64,000 bases of DNA from Pollenia angustigena. Lineage: Eukaryota > Arthropoda > Insecta > Diptera > Polleniidae. The notes beneath the pieces are model-generated. The model searched no databases, had not been told where the DNA came from, and worked only from the letters and a program-made list of their open reading frames with translations. Numbering within the stretch: position 1 is the first letter of the stretch; each line of letters opens with the position of its first letter. The stretch lies in NCBI GenBank assembly GCA_930367215.1, contig OV884058.1, positions 111,065,802-111,129,801 of the forward strand, given 5' to 3'. Of the stretch, positions 45,031-57,244 are shown in pieces. A program made the translations under genes and the position numbers.

Positions 45031-45739
45031 AAGCTCAACACATTCGGCTAATTCGGCGAAATTATGACATTTTGAGTATGACATAACTTTTGAAAAAAAA
45101 ATTTTAAAATTTTTTTTCGTTCATATATGTTCCTTATAAGATAAAAGGAACATTCTCACCAAATTTCATTAAAATCGGAAGGGGTCGTGTCCCACTCTTG
45201 GTCGTTTTGACATGGAATTACCCATATACCGAAAATACAGAAAATTGAAAAAATAAATTTAAAAAAAAAAAATTTTTTTTTTTAATTTGTTGGGTAATAA
45301 TTTAGAACCCTAAAGAAAAAAAAAATAAAAACAATCTAAAAATGTAAAAATAATTTTTTTTTAGGTACCATAAAATTGATTTTTCTACTAATTTTAACTT
45401 TGATAACCCATAAGTAGGCCCCTACACAGCGTAGCACCCTTTTCAAATGCACATTTCATAGGCTGAACAGTTATCTATCATATGCTGTTTAAACTGTTCA
45501 ATTACCTTATTCGGTTCAAAAGATATGATTTTTGCAACGAAAAAACTCAAATGGCGCCACTGTGCGACGGTCGGTGTCCGCTTGAGTGAACTTTCACTAC
45601 ATTTTGATATCTTAAGGCCCTTATTATGTATAACGCAACGCAACGTCATAGTATAACATTGAAAACAAAAACAAAGCCATACATATTTCGTTATTTCAAA
45701 GGTTTTCTAAAGAGTCAAAAATTTTCTTAATTAGATTAA

Positions 45740-45949
45740 GACCATATTTACATTATGCAATAACGCCGCAACTTTCGCATGCAACTTTTTGTTTGTTAGC
45801 AAGAGGTGTAGGGAAGAAAACGGGGTTGAAAAAGTTGAAAAAATGCTTGAAAATAATGAAATGTAAATGTGAAAAGAGTTTCGTAGAAACTACTTTAAAG
45901 AAAATAGAAAAAAAAACTCAGCGTTAATTGCATAGATCTAAATGCGGTC
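45740..45949. mobile_element. GACGG-end MITE, copy 2
   Basis: Inverted orientation relative to 18528-18749; 210 bp; ends GACCATATTTACATTATGCA and ...TAGATCTAAATGCGGTC. It lies within a block (45610-46060) that otherwise resembles 17997-18160 (CATTGAAAACAAAAACAAA, TTTCTACAGAAATTC), which lacks it. Confidence 0.75.
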
Positions 45950-46059
45950 TTAGTTTGAATGTGCTAAACTCCCAATTCATACTACATATTGATATTTTGT
46001 TGTTGCTTTCTACAGAAATTCGTGTATGGTTTTAAAATTTTTATCGCCACAATTTATTA

Positions 46060-46756
46060 TTTATTAACTACAAATGCGTTACAAATGAAATCCTTTTTTC
46101 GAAGCAACAAATGACTCAATTATTATCTAAAAAACTTACTTTTTAAAACGATAACATTTACGGAAAAGTTTTGTCAAATTTAAAATGTTTAAATTTTACG
46201 AAAAGGACATTTTTTCTCTTATACTTTATTTACGCAAAAACTATTAAGCAGAAAAGACTGAAGATAATATTAATACGATTATTTTTATTTTCTTTTTTTC
46301 TTTTTTTTAACCAAATTGCACAATTCGTTCTCGAGCTTTTGTAAAGTTGGTAAAGAAACCTCTTAAAGGGGTAACATTAGAAAAGTCCTAAAAAAGGATC
46401 TGTGTATGGTAGGAGAAAACTAAAGGCAGATTGTGATTGCGTTTAGAACACGGAATTCTTTATATTTACCACAATTATTTTTAAGAAGGTTTTAATTATT
46501 TTTTATCAACCCAATTAGAATTTTTTTTATTGAAGCCCAGCCGCGAATAACGTTGTAAACGCCACATTTCGCAAAAACTGACATTTAGCAGATAACTGTT
46601 AACCTTACTCTCTTACACAGTTTAAACATCAAATCAACCAAAACTATGCACCTTAACGCCTTCAAAATGGCATACAAAGTGTCAGCCGGTGGAAGAACAT
46701 TGCAAGTTACTAACAAAATAATGAAACCGAAATGGTTTTGCAGTGCAGAATAATGT
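46060..46756. other. Noncoding stretch
   Basis: Nothing supported. The minus-strand frames at 46585-46870 are unrecognised. Confidence 0.4.
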
Positions 46757-46764
46757 TTTAAAAG

Positions 46765-48156
46765 CAGTGTTGCCACTTTGTGGGTAATTACCCGAATTTG
46801 GTATAATTTTTACGGTCGTGGGTAGAGCGTGGGTAATTTCTCTTAGGTGTAATTCAGGTGTAATATGCAATTTTTACTTCAGATGCCCTAATAAAATCAA
46901 GATTCGATTTCAGTGATGACATTTATTTCTTTTTAAATATTGTTGCTAAGAAATGAACAGCCTTTTGAATCAAAGTCTCTGTTTATTTTTAAGAAACGAT
47001 TTCAATCATTAAACATACATATATTTTCAAATGGTTGGTAGTGAATGTCGCAAGATGGACCCTTAGATTTGGATAAAGATGCCTGTCATAGTGATTTAGA
47101 ACCTGAAGTTTATTGAAAAAAGTTATTCAAACTAAAAACTTGCCTGGAGGAAAATATGTTTCCAATATTGCAACATATAATTAATTTTTTTTTCTATCTT
47201 GCTACTTTATAATGTTTTAGAAAAAGAATATTTAACGCCTTTTACAGTTGTAAAACTGAATTACGAAAGGGACAGTTGTATAAAACTCTGCAGGCATTTT
47301 GTTTACTAAATAAGGTATAAAGGGTATTTTTTAACACCATGAAACTTAAAATGGTAGGCAACACAAAAAATAAAATTAATTTTAATTGCAAATTGATACA
47401 CGGCATTACCACTTGAAACTGATTTAAAACAAATAGACACATGTCCTTGACGAAACGCATTGCAGACGTCCAATTTTGTTTCTCTTTTTCGAATAAAATG
47501 AACAATGTTGACCTCCAAGACACCGATTGTCACAGCCCTACGGAAAACAATCAATAAGTGTCACATCGCGCGGCCTTGAAGTCTAATTGACAGTTTATTT
47601 TCTCTAAATCAACACATCGCCTACATTTGTGAAAAAAGTTGCGTTATTTAAATCATTAAGTCACCTTTAAGTTGCGAAAATCGATGGCTGATTTTCAAAG
47701 TATATTGGATAATTTGGTGGCGTTGTTCAAGCATGAATCTATTCATGATGATGCGCCTGATCAAAAAGTGAAAACAGTATGGCAATTCGTTTGACAGCTA
47801 ACCTTTCGTAAGCTCTATGGGGCTAAAAAGCATCCATTATAAAGCAATGACAAGGAACATTTTAAACCTTCCCAAGATATATCAACCAAATGTGGAAGTT
47901 AAACTCATTATTTTAGCAGTTTTATTTTATTTTTAATTAATTTTTTTTAAGTCTTTAATGTTATTTTTGTTAATTTAAATAAAATTAACAGCTTGACTTT
48001 TGATCTTGTTTTAATGAGTTTGTTGTGTTTTTGCTTCTTTGTAAATGTCTTTTTATTTAATAAAACTTCAATTTTATATCAGGTGTAATTTCATTTAAAT
48101 CGGGTAATTTTGCTTCATCTCAAGTGTAATTTTGAATTTTGCTGGTGGTAACACTG
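46765..48156. mobile_element. 1.39-kb hAT-type element
   Basis: Ends CAGTGTTGCCAC and GTGGTAACACTG are inverted (one mismatch), and the flanking octamer TTTAAAAG is identical at 46757-46764 and 48157-48164. Subterminal GTGTAATT and AATTACAC-like words (GGGTAATT, AGGTGTAAT) repeat at both ends. No hAT dimerisation motif was recognised, so it is nonautonomous. It contains a small unrecognised frame at 47684-47794 (MADFQSILDNLVALFKHESI...) preceded by non-repetitive sequence, which may be captured host DNA. Confidence 0.9.
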
Positions 48157-48639
48157 TTTAAAAGCCTTTTGCATAAATTAAATTTTCTTTAATATCATTG
48201 TTTTTATTAATAGAAAAAAAATTTTTAAAGCAAATAATGCTGCCTGCCAAAAAACGTTTTTTTGCTCTCCTGAAACATTATTATTTTGTAACTTAAAACG
48301 TTATTCGCGGCTGTGCTTTAGTTATTAAAGTCCCGGGAGTTGTTTGTTCCCCTTCACCCATTTTTTGCTATTTAAATTCGATTTTGAAAATGGAAAAAGT
48401 GAACAAAAAAAAATTATTCATAACACTACGTAACAATTTTTTGACCAAATGAATTTGACACCTTCCCCTGAATTTTAGTGAAAAATTAAAGTGATCACAG
48501 CTAAACGTCCTTTCAATTGAAAGCGTAACTTAAAGAGCTACAGGCATTTTTAGCTTTTTGCATTTTATTATGCCGTTTATTGCTTAAAAAAATATGGATT
48601 TTTACAAAAGAAAAAATGTAAATTTAACTGGAAGTTTTT

Positions 48640-48800
48640 TTTTTTTTATACCCTTCAGCACAGGTGGAAAGGGTATTTAAAAGATTGTCATTAAGTTTTT
48701 AATTTCTACAATATTGATCTTAGACCCAATAAAGTCCTATGAGCAGCCAAGGTGACTTAACGATGTCTATATGTTCAATGGGTTTTACGAACACCACAGA
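48640..48800. repeat. TATACCC dispersed repeat, truncated copy
   Basis: TATACCCTTCAGCACAGGTG, CAATATTGATCTTAGACCCA and GGGTTTTACGAACACCACAG align to parts of 16900-17030 and to the fly TATACCC-type repeats. Confidence 0.55.
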
Positions 48801-48872
48801 AATAAAAAATAAAAACACTTGCCTGGATAATCTTAAACGTTATAAAGTTGATTTCATTAACGATTAAAAACT

Positions 48873-49086
48873 AATGGTGTTTTCTTTTCTACAAAAAATG
48901 TGACATTTTATTTAAAAAAAATGCAATTTGGTGCATGTTTCTTAAAAATTTTCCTCCCGAAAAGGGTGGCTTGTTTTATTATAAAAAACTCACCGTTTTC
49001 GGGAGCAACATTTTTAATAAACATACACCAAATTGCATTTTTATAGATAAAATGTCACATTTTTTTGTAGAAAAGCAAACACCATT
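48873..49086. mobile_element. 214-bp hairpin MITE (AATGGTGTTT ends)
   Basis: Arms AATGGTGTTTTCTTTTCTAC AAAAAATGTGACATTTTAT and the inverted partner to 49086 match over about 40 bp; GCAATTTGGTG / CACCAAATTGC extends the hairpin, and CTCCCGAAAA / TTTTCGGGAG lies near the centre. A possible ACT duplication flanks it (48870-48872, 49087-49089). Confidence 0.8.
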
Positions 49087-49540
49087 ACTTTGACAATATG
49101 AAAATTTAAACTTCCAACATAATTTTAATTGAAGTTTCCAAAAAAAGACCGTCCAATATGGCTTCGAATAAACGATTCGATTTTAAAACGTTTCCAGTTT
49201 AAAGCTAAATAACTTTAAAACTTTAAATATAAAACATGATGACGAAATGTTTATGTTGGTATGTATGTCAATAAAGACAACCATCTCCATCCCCATCTTT
49301 AATAATCATGTTCGCATAAGGTACCGTTGCGATTTTATAGCAAAAACAATTTAATCTGAAGCGACAACCTTCATACAAAATTTTTATGAAATAAAATATA
49401 AAAAGAACATTCTCCTGTAAAATTTTGTTTTTGTCGCTTAAGCTTTTTTGCGGTTGTGGCTCGATATGTAAGTATATGAAATAAATTTCGCCAGTAAATG
49501 TACGCCTTTTAATTTTGGAGTAAGAAAGAACTAAGAAAAA

Positions 49541-49620
49541 GAAAATAATTTTTCTCTTTCTTAAGGTGGCCTACTTGAAAGAAAATAATTTTTCTCTTTC
49601 TTAAGGTGGCCTACTTGAAA
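49541..49620. repeat. Perfect 40-bp tandem duplication
   Basis: GAAAATAATTTTTCTCTTTC TTAAGGTGGCCTACTTGAAA occurs twice back to back without a mismatch (49541-49580, 49581-49620), just before the element at 49630. It is either very recent or an assembly artefact. Confidence 0.95.
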
Positions 49621-49629
49621 GCTTCTATC

Positions 49630-50385
49630 ATATGGGTAAATCCAAAGTGTTGAACGTGACAGTCTTACGCATCAAAAATGCAAAAACATTTTAAACAACA
49701 AATATTTTTACGTTCTCTAACCCTTAAATTATAACACTAAGAAAGCGCTGTTATCTATGCTAAAGTTTATGGAGGGCGCGATTCTAGGTCAAAGATAATA
49801 TCAAATGAAGTAGCGGTTCGAACGTGAAAAAAACAGAAGTAGTTTTTGTGACCATGTATAAAAAGGCGTAATTCACCGAAACCTGGCACAATTTTTGAGT
49901 CAAACTACTTTCCGAGTTTTACGTAGCAATGTTACATTAAAATGTATTGGTTTGATTCCAAAATCTTTTGTATTTTCTTTTTTTGAGCCTAAATCTGGGT
50001 CGATACGTGACATTTCGAACGTGAAATTTTTTCCATAATATCTTAACTGAATAATGATCAAAATAAAATAAAAAATTTACCGTTTATCCGAATAACATAT
50101 TTCTCTTTGAACTCTTCCTTAGATTCCAGAATTTTGGAATAATTTTTACCTTTTTTAAGGTAGATAATGTTAAAGAAAACATACAATAAAACATTATCAC
50201 AAATAAGAAATTACGTTTGCACAACTTTGCAGTGTGACTGTTGATCTAAGTGAACAAATCTATGGGTTAATTTATAAAATTAATAAAATCTAAATATTTC
50301 TCTATAACAATATCGTTAAATAATCAGATTTTAATAACTTTTAAATTTTCGGTCACAGTGAACCTTTTGACGGATATGCCCATAT
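49630..50385. mobile_element. ATATGGGTAAATCC element, copy 2
   Basis: Same orientation and near full length relative to 23517-24298, with a deletion around 50130. Shared landmarks: GTTGAACGTGACAGTC, GCGGTTCGAACGTGAAAAAA, GGGTCGATACGTGACATTTC, ACCTTTTGACGGA. Confidence 0.8.
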
Positions 50386-50698
50386 GGCGATTGCCCTTGC
50401 TCTCGATTAAGCCTCTCCTAAAGATATGTTTAATTAAATTAAAAGCGGCCTGTCAGTTTTGAAACTATAAATTAATTTCTCTTTAAGAGTGGTCTAACAG
50501 GAATGCGCCTTTCTACATTCTTCGACAAAAAAATTTTAAGTCATGCCTGTTTTCCAAAGCAAAAGCCATAATGTAAATCCAATCTTATGCCTGTCATTTC
50601 CAGCTGTGTATAGATATCTTTGGTGTAACGAATTGTTCATAACTTTAAAACGTATGTATGTCTTACCTACTGGTTAAACTGTAGTGTTAATACAAAAT

Positions 50699-50994
50699 CA
50701 AGGCGAATTCATACAAGGTGGTCTTATTTTGAAAACGTTTTACAACACTGTTAAACATTTTAACGTTGTGTCAAAAATTCAAAGAAATATTTAATTTTGT
50801 TTTTATATTAAATTGTGTTTGTTTGAAATTTTATAACTTAAAAAAGTTTTAAATTTTACAATTTTAATCGAAAATTAAAGAATTTGGTTAAGATTCCCCA
50901 GAACCAACAGGACGGTATACCATTTTGACAAAAGGTTAGTAATCAGCTGTTGCTTACGAAGCAAGATAAGTTCACCTTGTGTAAATTCGCCTTG
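50699..50994. mobile_element. hAT MITE, CAAGGCGAATT family, copy 2
   Basis: 296 bp, same length and orientation as 18192-18487. Perfect 8-bp duplication TACAAAAT at 50691-50698 and 50995-51002. Confidence 0.93.
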
Positions 50995-50999
50995 TACAA

Positions 51000-53555
51000 A
51001 ATATTAATAAAAATAAAAATGTTGCCATATTTTAAAAGAAAACTTAAAGAAAAAAACAATTAAAGTGGAAATTATCAAAATAGTTTTACCGGATTTGTAA
51101 AGATAACTGTTAGATACGAACACGACTAGATATCTGTATGTAGAAATTACGGACATTAGTGGGGAGGAGCGTTCTCAGATTCATCCCCAAATAGGGGATA
51201 AAATCCCCAGGGGATTTTTTTTAGTGGAAAAGTGGGGATTTTTGGTGAAAATATATTTTTATATACGGCATTTGTGCAACGACAAGACCGGTTTGGTCAA
51301 GAAGTGGGTACAAATTGAAGACTTTTTTGGTCCGAAGTTTCTTGTCATACTGGTGGTTCGAAAGCTATTCAAGAGCATGCTGTACCAACATGTAACGCTT
51401 GTTTCTATAATAAATAGAATCAAAACCAAAATTCTCAACAAATGACGTATGAGTTATTCGAAGCTCTTATTACAATAAATACACTTTTAAAATAATTCAG
51501 TTTGCTGTGACAAATTTATTCCATCTTCTCAAATCTAACACTTTTTAATACAAACAACATGTAAAACAAAATTGCATTGGCGGAAAAACAAGAAGTTTTT
51601 GATGCATAATTATTTTTTGTTGTGCGTCTTTTTAAGTTCCCTTTTTATATACCTTTAAAAGACGTAGATGGTATTGAGAAGTCAAAGTACAAATCTGTGG
51701 CATTTTGACCAAACTTCTTAAGTCAAATTTAAAAAGTTGAAGGAATCTTTGTTTATCATAGGAATTTTCATTGAAAAAACATTTTTGTTTACGTTTTTAA
51801 ACGATATTTTTCTTTAATTTTGGTTTATTTTCTTATTTAATAAAAAAATTTTTTTCACCGAGTTTTGTTTAAAAACTTTTTTGCTATCTTGTCTCGAATT
51901 AAGTGTTTTGCCAAATCACAAATCAATTAAATAAAGAAAAAAATGTATGCATATTTTTCCTTTGACATATTATTTTATTTTTTTAGGATCTCTACACAGA
52001 AAAAATTTTCACCAAAATTTTTTCAATTAATTCAATAATGCTGTTTCAAATAATTTTTTTAATTGTTCCAATTAATTTCCGTTAATTGAAAATAAAAATT
52101 ATAATGTTTGTGAGTATATTTGCAAATATGAAAACATACGCAAAAGCTTTAAAATATTTAAAATTTTCAAACAATTTTTTAATTGTTTCAATTAACTGTG
52201 TTGATTGAAAAAAAATATTTTAATTTGTGTTTACGTTTTATTTAGCCTCTTTTGCTGTTGGTCACATTTCAATTAAACCTATTGATTGAAACTGAACAGC
52301 AAGAAAAGCTTAAACTTACAAACGTGTTTGATGAAAATAAGGGTCAGTTTATAAGTGATAATTTTTTTATTTACACGTGTTGCTCAAGGCCATATTCATT
52401 TATAGTGATTTTACAAAACAGTTTGGTTGGGCAGGTGTAAAATAAGCAGTATGGCCTCTATCAACTGCCAAAGTTTGGAAGATTGTTAGGTTATGTTGTA
52501 GATGTTGTGCTGTACTTGGTAACGGGAGTTCTTCTCAGATTATTATAATAGTATTTGGAGTATCTACTTAACACTTTTGCTAAAAATTAGAATGTATGTA
52601 ACTTTATTTGTAGAAAAGCATTAAAAGGTGAATGAGAGTATTTTGTCACCAAAATCCCTGAACGGTTTAATGGGAGACCCTTAAAGAGATTACGAGTACC
52701 TTTCAGCTTGAAATTTATTTAAGAAAGTTTGAGGAGAGCCTTATACCGTTCTGGATTTTTCCTCGTTTGGCAAATTTGTTCCTCCTTAACCTGCACTTCT
52801 TAACCTGCCGTTAAGTAAATTGGTTAAAGAGCCAGGTGGACTACCAGACGTCATCATGGAGGCTAAAAAGTCTTTCCCTGATTTTTACTATAAGAACAAT
52901 TCAATGTGATTAAGTGGTCCTTATCACATTTTTTAGCTTGTTTATCTACATGAGAGTCCCTCCATAAGTCCATTAATTCTTCCATTTCGATTTATTCAAT
53001 CAGCATTCTTCAATAGTAAATAATTGTGTGCATCTAACAAGTTCCCTTCTTGCCCTTCAAATTGTCTACTTTAAGGTTCTGCCCTTGTGACCAAGATAAA
53101 CTCCATTGTGATTGATAGTAAAACGTTTAATATTTTTCCTTCTCATGTAATAGCTTTTAAGCGCCACTTGCAAATTTAAAAAATTTTAAAAAACCGAATG
53201 TCAAAAAATTTGTATCCAAAATATTTGCTTGAAATCATTTCGATACAAACAATACCTGTTTGTAAAGCGTGTACCTATAGAAAACTGTTCTGTTCTATAA
53301 CTGCATCGCCCCACTCACTGTACTAAAAATACATATGAAATTTAAATGTTCATGGAAATCTTAAACAAACATTTTGTATACATAAACAAACACCCAGTAG
53401 AGGTACCTACACTTTACTAAATAAATAAAGTATAGACGGTACAAAAAAAAAAACAGAATACACCTAATCATGGTAGTCGAAACAATATGAAACACTCTTG
53501 GGATTTAACAGAAGTTTAAAAGTTTAATTCTTTGGGAATATATAAGCGAATGTTG
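51000..53555. other. Noncoding DNA with a CACAG-family fragment
   Basis: 51995-52130 begins CACAGAAAAAATTTTCACCA after TA and matches 10004-10130, but no right end follows. CCCCAAATAGGGGATAAAATCC words near 51185-51240 resemble the ends of the hAT element at 31298. The 73-codon frame at 51224-51445 and the 62-codon frame at 52252-52440 are unrecognised. Confidence 0.45.
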
Positions 53556-53559
53556 TTAG

Positions 53560-54259
53560 TAGTGCTGGGAAACTATCGATAGACTATCGATATTATCGAT
53601 AGTTTTAAAACATCGAAAATATCGATAGGACAAATATCAATATCGATATTATTATTATTTAAAATACAGCTATGAAGACATGTTACAGCAGCTATACACA
53701 CACAGTTTTTTGTCGCAAATTTTTACTTGCTATTATTAATTCGCGTGGTATGGATTGTTTAGCAGTGCTTTTTACTGCTAACTAAAGGACTTTAAGTCGA
53801 AATTTTTACATGATTATATAGGGACTGAAATGGCAATTATTTTTGTAATGTAAAAAAAATTCAAATCCAAATGCAATTGCAAGCATAAGACAAAACAATG
53901 AACGATTATTAGAGGATAAGTCCGCTATATTGATAACCCTTTTGGGTTTAGAATTTAGAAATTTTTTTTAAAGTTGCAATGGAATATCTTATAGGCCCTG
54001 TTACTTTGGTTCCTTCAGAAAGGTACTTATCAATTTTTAAAAAACTGCCATCTAGAATAACGTGCGTATATACATACATACGTCTCATACATTCGATAAA
54101 GTGATAAAAACAACGAACTGTAGCCTTATAAAAAAATAATTAAAGTTTTCCTGCACAAGTACAAGCATTCAGTCGAAAGTAATATCGATATATCGATAGT
54201 GAAATCTGAACTATCGATAAATATCGATAGTAGAAAATATCGATAGTATCCCAGCACTA
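53560..54259. mobile_element. hAT-like element with TATCGATA-rich ends
   Basis: Ends TAGTGCTGGGAAACTATCGA and ...TCGATAGTATCCCAGCACTA are inverted. The octamer TATCGATA occurs five times in the first ~90 bp and five times in the last ~80 bp. (C/T)AGTGCTGGGA is the kind of terminus seen in hAT elements, but flanking octamers do not match, so the family call is moderate. The interior (53700-54170) has no recognisable transposase. TATCGATA is the core of the DRE motif bound in Drosophila by DREF, itself a BED-finger protein derived from a hAT-type transposase. Confidence 0.75.
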
Positions 54260-54562
54260 ATACCGACAGATGTTGACGGTAGTTAACGTTCTCGGTGGCT
54301 TAGACTGTAAAAGAAGTATGGACTATAGGGTCCATAAAACGCCTTAAACAGTAATAGTGTCCGTTAAAACAAAATACTATTGGACAAAGGATTCAGCTAG
54401 AGGTGTAGGGATAATCAACCCTACATCCTTCCAGGCAAATCAGCACTAGGTCATACCTGGAACCCGAAAGGTGACAATTTGACCATAAATGGCTAACTGG
54501 CTACAGTTGATGCGCACGAGAGAAACCTTTGAGACGTTTCAAATTAAAATGTATCTTTTCAG

Positions 54563-54859
54563 ATAGAGATACGGTAAAGGGCTAGAGGAGCATGACAGTT
54601 TTCTGTTCCGTCGATATTCTTTCCTCGGCGTTGAAAGTCTATGCTGGGGCGATGAGAAATATGAATGCCCGAGGACTCGGAAGATTATCTGGTCCACCTT
54701 TGAAGAAACACTTTCGGGGAGCACCAAGTGGATGTGGTTAAACCCAAATCCTGGATCATACGGGATGTCTTTATTCTTAGTAGAGCCCATGTGCGCATGG
54801 ACACCAGATGTGAAGTTTAAATCATCCAAAGGTTCTGTTCTGTTGCTATCTGTGCCTTA
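54563..54859 (+). other. Unrecognised open frame (~98 codons)
   Basis: Reading starts after a stop at 54560 and runs RYGKGLEEHDSFLFRRYSFL ... WLNPNPGSYGMSLFLVEP ... to TAA near 54857. It has no Met near the start, and the opposite strand is open over the same span. Base composition here is less AT-rich than the surroundings. It could be a fragment of an unidentified repeat or gene, or chance. Confidence 0.2.
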
Positions 54860-55785
54860 AGCAAATGTGCTAACGTTTTATATGAAATTAAAGTCTATAT
54901 TTACTGAAAAGTGTTTATCAATTGGCAATTGAAATAAAAATTCAGAAATCGAGTCGACCAATTTGTAATACTTTCTCCAATGTTTTCGTTGTAAACAAGC
55001 TTGATATCGATATTGTTAAGATGTACAGATAATGTCGATAAAAAAAACATCAATTCACTTTCAATACAAATTCGTCATTTGGCATAATGGCGGCTTTCTA
55101 AATACCTACCTGAGATTTTGTTTGCGAAAATTCCTATTACTTGTTATTCGCTAAGAAGATTCATTAGGAAACCAAAAAATACAATCCCAAAAAAATCAAT
55201 TTTAAATTCATTCTATTAATCTTTATTTTTAAAAAAAAATTTAGAAAAATCATACACCAACACACATTACCACATTTTCAAAATGGCGTTAGCAGAATTA
55301 CAACAGAAAAAAAGTATCGCTACCGTATTCAAGAGTAATCATCTGGTTGTATGAATGAATGTATGGGTGTATGTTTGTGTGAGTTTTACTAAACAATAAC
55401 TGCACATGCATGCATGTGCAGAGCCAATTAATAACAAAAAAATAAAATATGTATATCTACAAACAACAATAGCAACAACAAAAAACTAACTGCTGAACTA
55501 AGTACAAAACACAGAACAATAAAACAAAAGCAACAACTATTAACTAAAAAAAATGCATAAAGAGAATAGAAATGAAATAAAAATGAAAAAAGTTAAAACA
55601 AAAACAAAAACAATTGTAAACATTTACAAATAAACAGTACACACACATACATATGTATGTACAGTTATGTATAAGAACCTGTGAGTGTATTTATTACAAG
55701 AGCAACACATCCCATATGGCCATAATGCGATGACGAATGAACGACTTGTTCCCAATCTTTGGAACACTAGCTTAAGCCGTGCGCT
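54860..55785. other. Noncoding DNA with microsatellite-like A/CAA runs
   Basis: Includes a perfect 22-bp palindrome CTGCACATGCA/TGCATGTGCAG at 55400-55421 and CAA-rich low-complexity DNA to about 55640. No gene. Confidence 0.45.
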
Positions 55786-55789
55786 TCGC

Positions 55790-56520
55790 TACACTGCTTT
55801 AACCACTTCTACAGTTAAGAGATATTTAATATATGCATCCTATGGGAGGTATTCCCCCCAGCGCCTACCCGCTTTATTTTTATTTTCAAAAGTGTAGTAC
55901 AATACTATAAAGTGATTTCTACAAAGTTTGAACATTCTTACTATTACAGTTCTTAAAATATGCGATATTAAACATTGGCGTCCTATGGGGGGGTAACACT
56001 TCCACCGCTGCTATTTTATTTAAATTTTGGGGCTCATAAGATCCTATTACCAAAAGTTCAACAAAATGCGTGCAGCGGCTCTTAATTATATTTCTATCTA
56101 TAAGGAGTACTGCTCTTCCTCTGTCAACTCCGCCCATTTTTATATTGAAATTTATAGTTTACCATAACAGTAGCTTTAACCACGTTTGAAGACTCTCCCT
56201 TTAATAGTTCTTCAGTTGAGCGATATTTAATATATGCATCCTATGGGAGGTATTCCCCCCCCGCCTACCCGCTTTATTTTTATTTTCAATAGTGTAGTAT
56301 ACCATAAGAATGACTTCTACAAAGTTTGAACATTCTCACTACCACAGTTCTTAAAATAAGCGATATTATATATTGGCGTCCTATGGGGGGAACCACTTCC
56401 CCCGCTGCTATTTTATTTCAATTTTGGGGCTCTGAAGTTCCTACTACCAAAAGTTCAACAAAATGCGTGCAGCGGCTCTTAAGATATGCGATATTTAATA
56501 TTGGCATCCAATGGGGTGAA
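55790..56520. repeat. Inverted copy of the ~365-bp-unit repeat
   Basis: GATATTTAATATATGCATCC at 55821 and 56222 and CTGCTATTTTATTTAAATTT-type words mark about two units, in reverse orientation to 32980-33985. Unit spacing here is about 401 bp. Confidence 0.8.
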
Positions 56521-56837
56521 AATCGCCATTTGTATGAAAATTGCGCCGACGATTTGTATTAAACTGTCCCCAAAAATTTCTTAAAGACGTGGCACACTGG
56601 GATACTAATCAAAAACTTTATATTGGTAGTACAAAAAAGTTATTGCTGTTTAACAATAAAGATCTTAACTTATCAAATTTTTTAACACTGAAATATTTTC
56701 CCCCAAAATTGAGAAAGTCTAATACAGACCTTATGGGTTCTCAATTAGACTTCCGAAATACAAAAAATATATTTTTGTTGCAATTTTCAAACTGTTTTTA
56801 TTTGAATTTATAAACAAAAAATACTTTGTGAGGTTAA

Positions 56838-56965
56838 TGTGCTGTTTACACAACACAAGTGACTAAACGTGTAGTAAAATTTATATGGAAAACACTCAAA
56901 AACCTGAGTGCTTTTCATATAAATTTTACTTTACGTTCAGTCACTTGTGTTGTGAAAACAGCACA
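56838..56965. mobile_element. 128-bp TAA-flanked hairpin MITE
   Basis: Arms TGTGCTGTTTACACAACACA AGTGACT... and the inverted partner ending CAGCACA match over ~50 bp. TAA at 56835-56837 and 56966-56968. PIF/Harbinger-like by duplication. Confidence 0.8.
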
Positions 56966-57244
56966 TAAGCTTTATCATGGTGAAAAATAAAAGTTTATTA
57001 TCTGTTGATAGATATCTAATGCTAAGACAGGTGTGGTTAAAGCCGGTGTTTCCCTTACCGATTCAGTCGTACGATTTGATAGAAAAGTTATATGTGCTCA
57101 ACAAGTAGGATAGTGTGACCTAAGAATTAAATAGAGTGAAAGATTTTTTTTTTTGACAAGCCTGTCCGACAAGCAAATATTTATAAAAATTTTCATTAAA
57201 TGATAGATTCTATGCGATCAGCGTTGCAAAGTTTATGCAATGTA

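Noticed and set aside
53560..54259. Confident hAT assignment from target duplication
   Set aside because: Flanking octamers GTTGTTAG and ATACCGAC do not match, so only terminal sequence supports the call.
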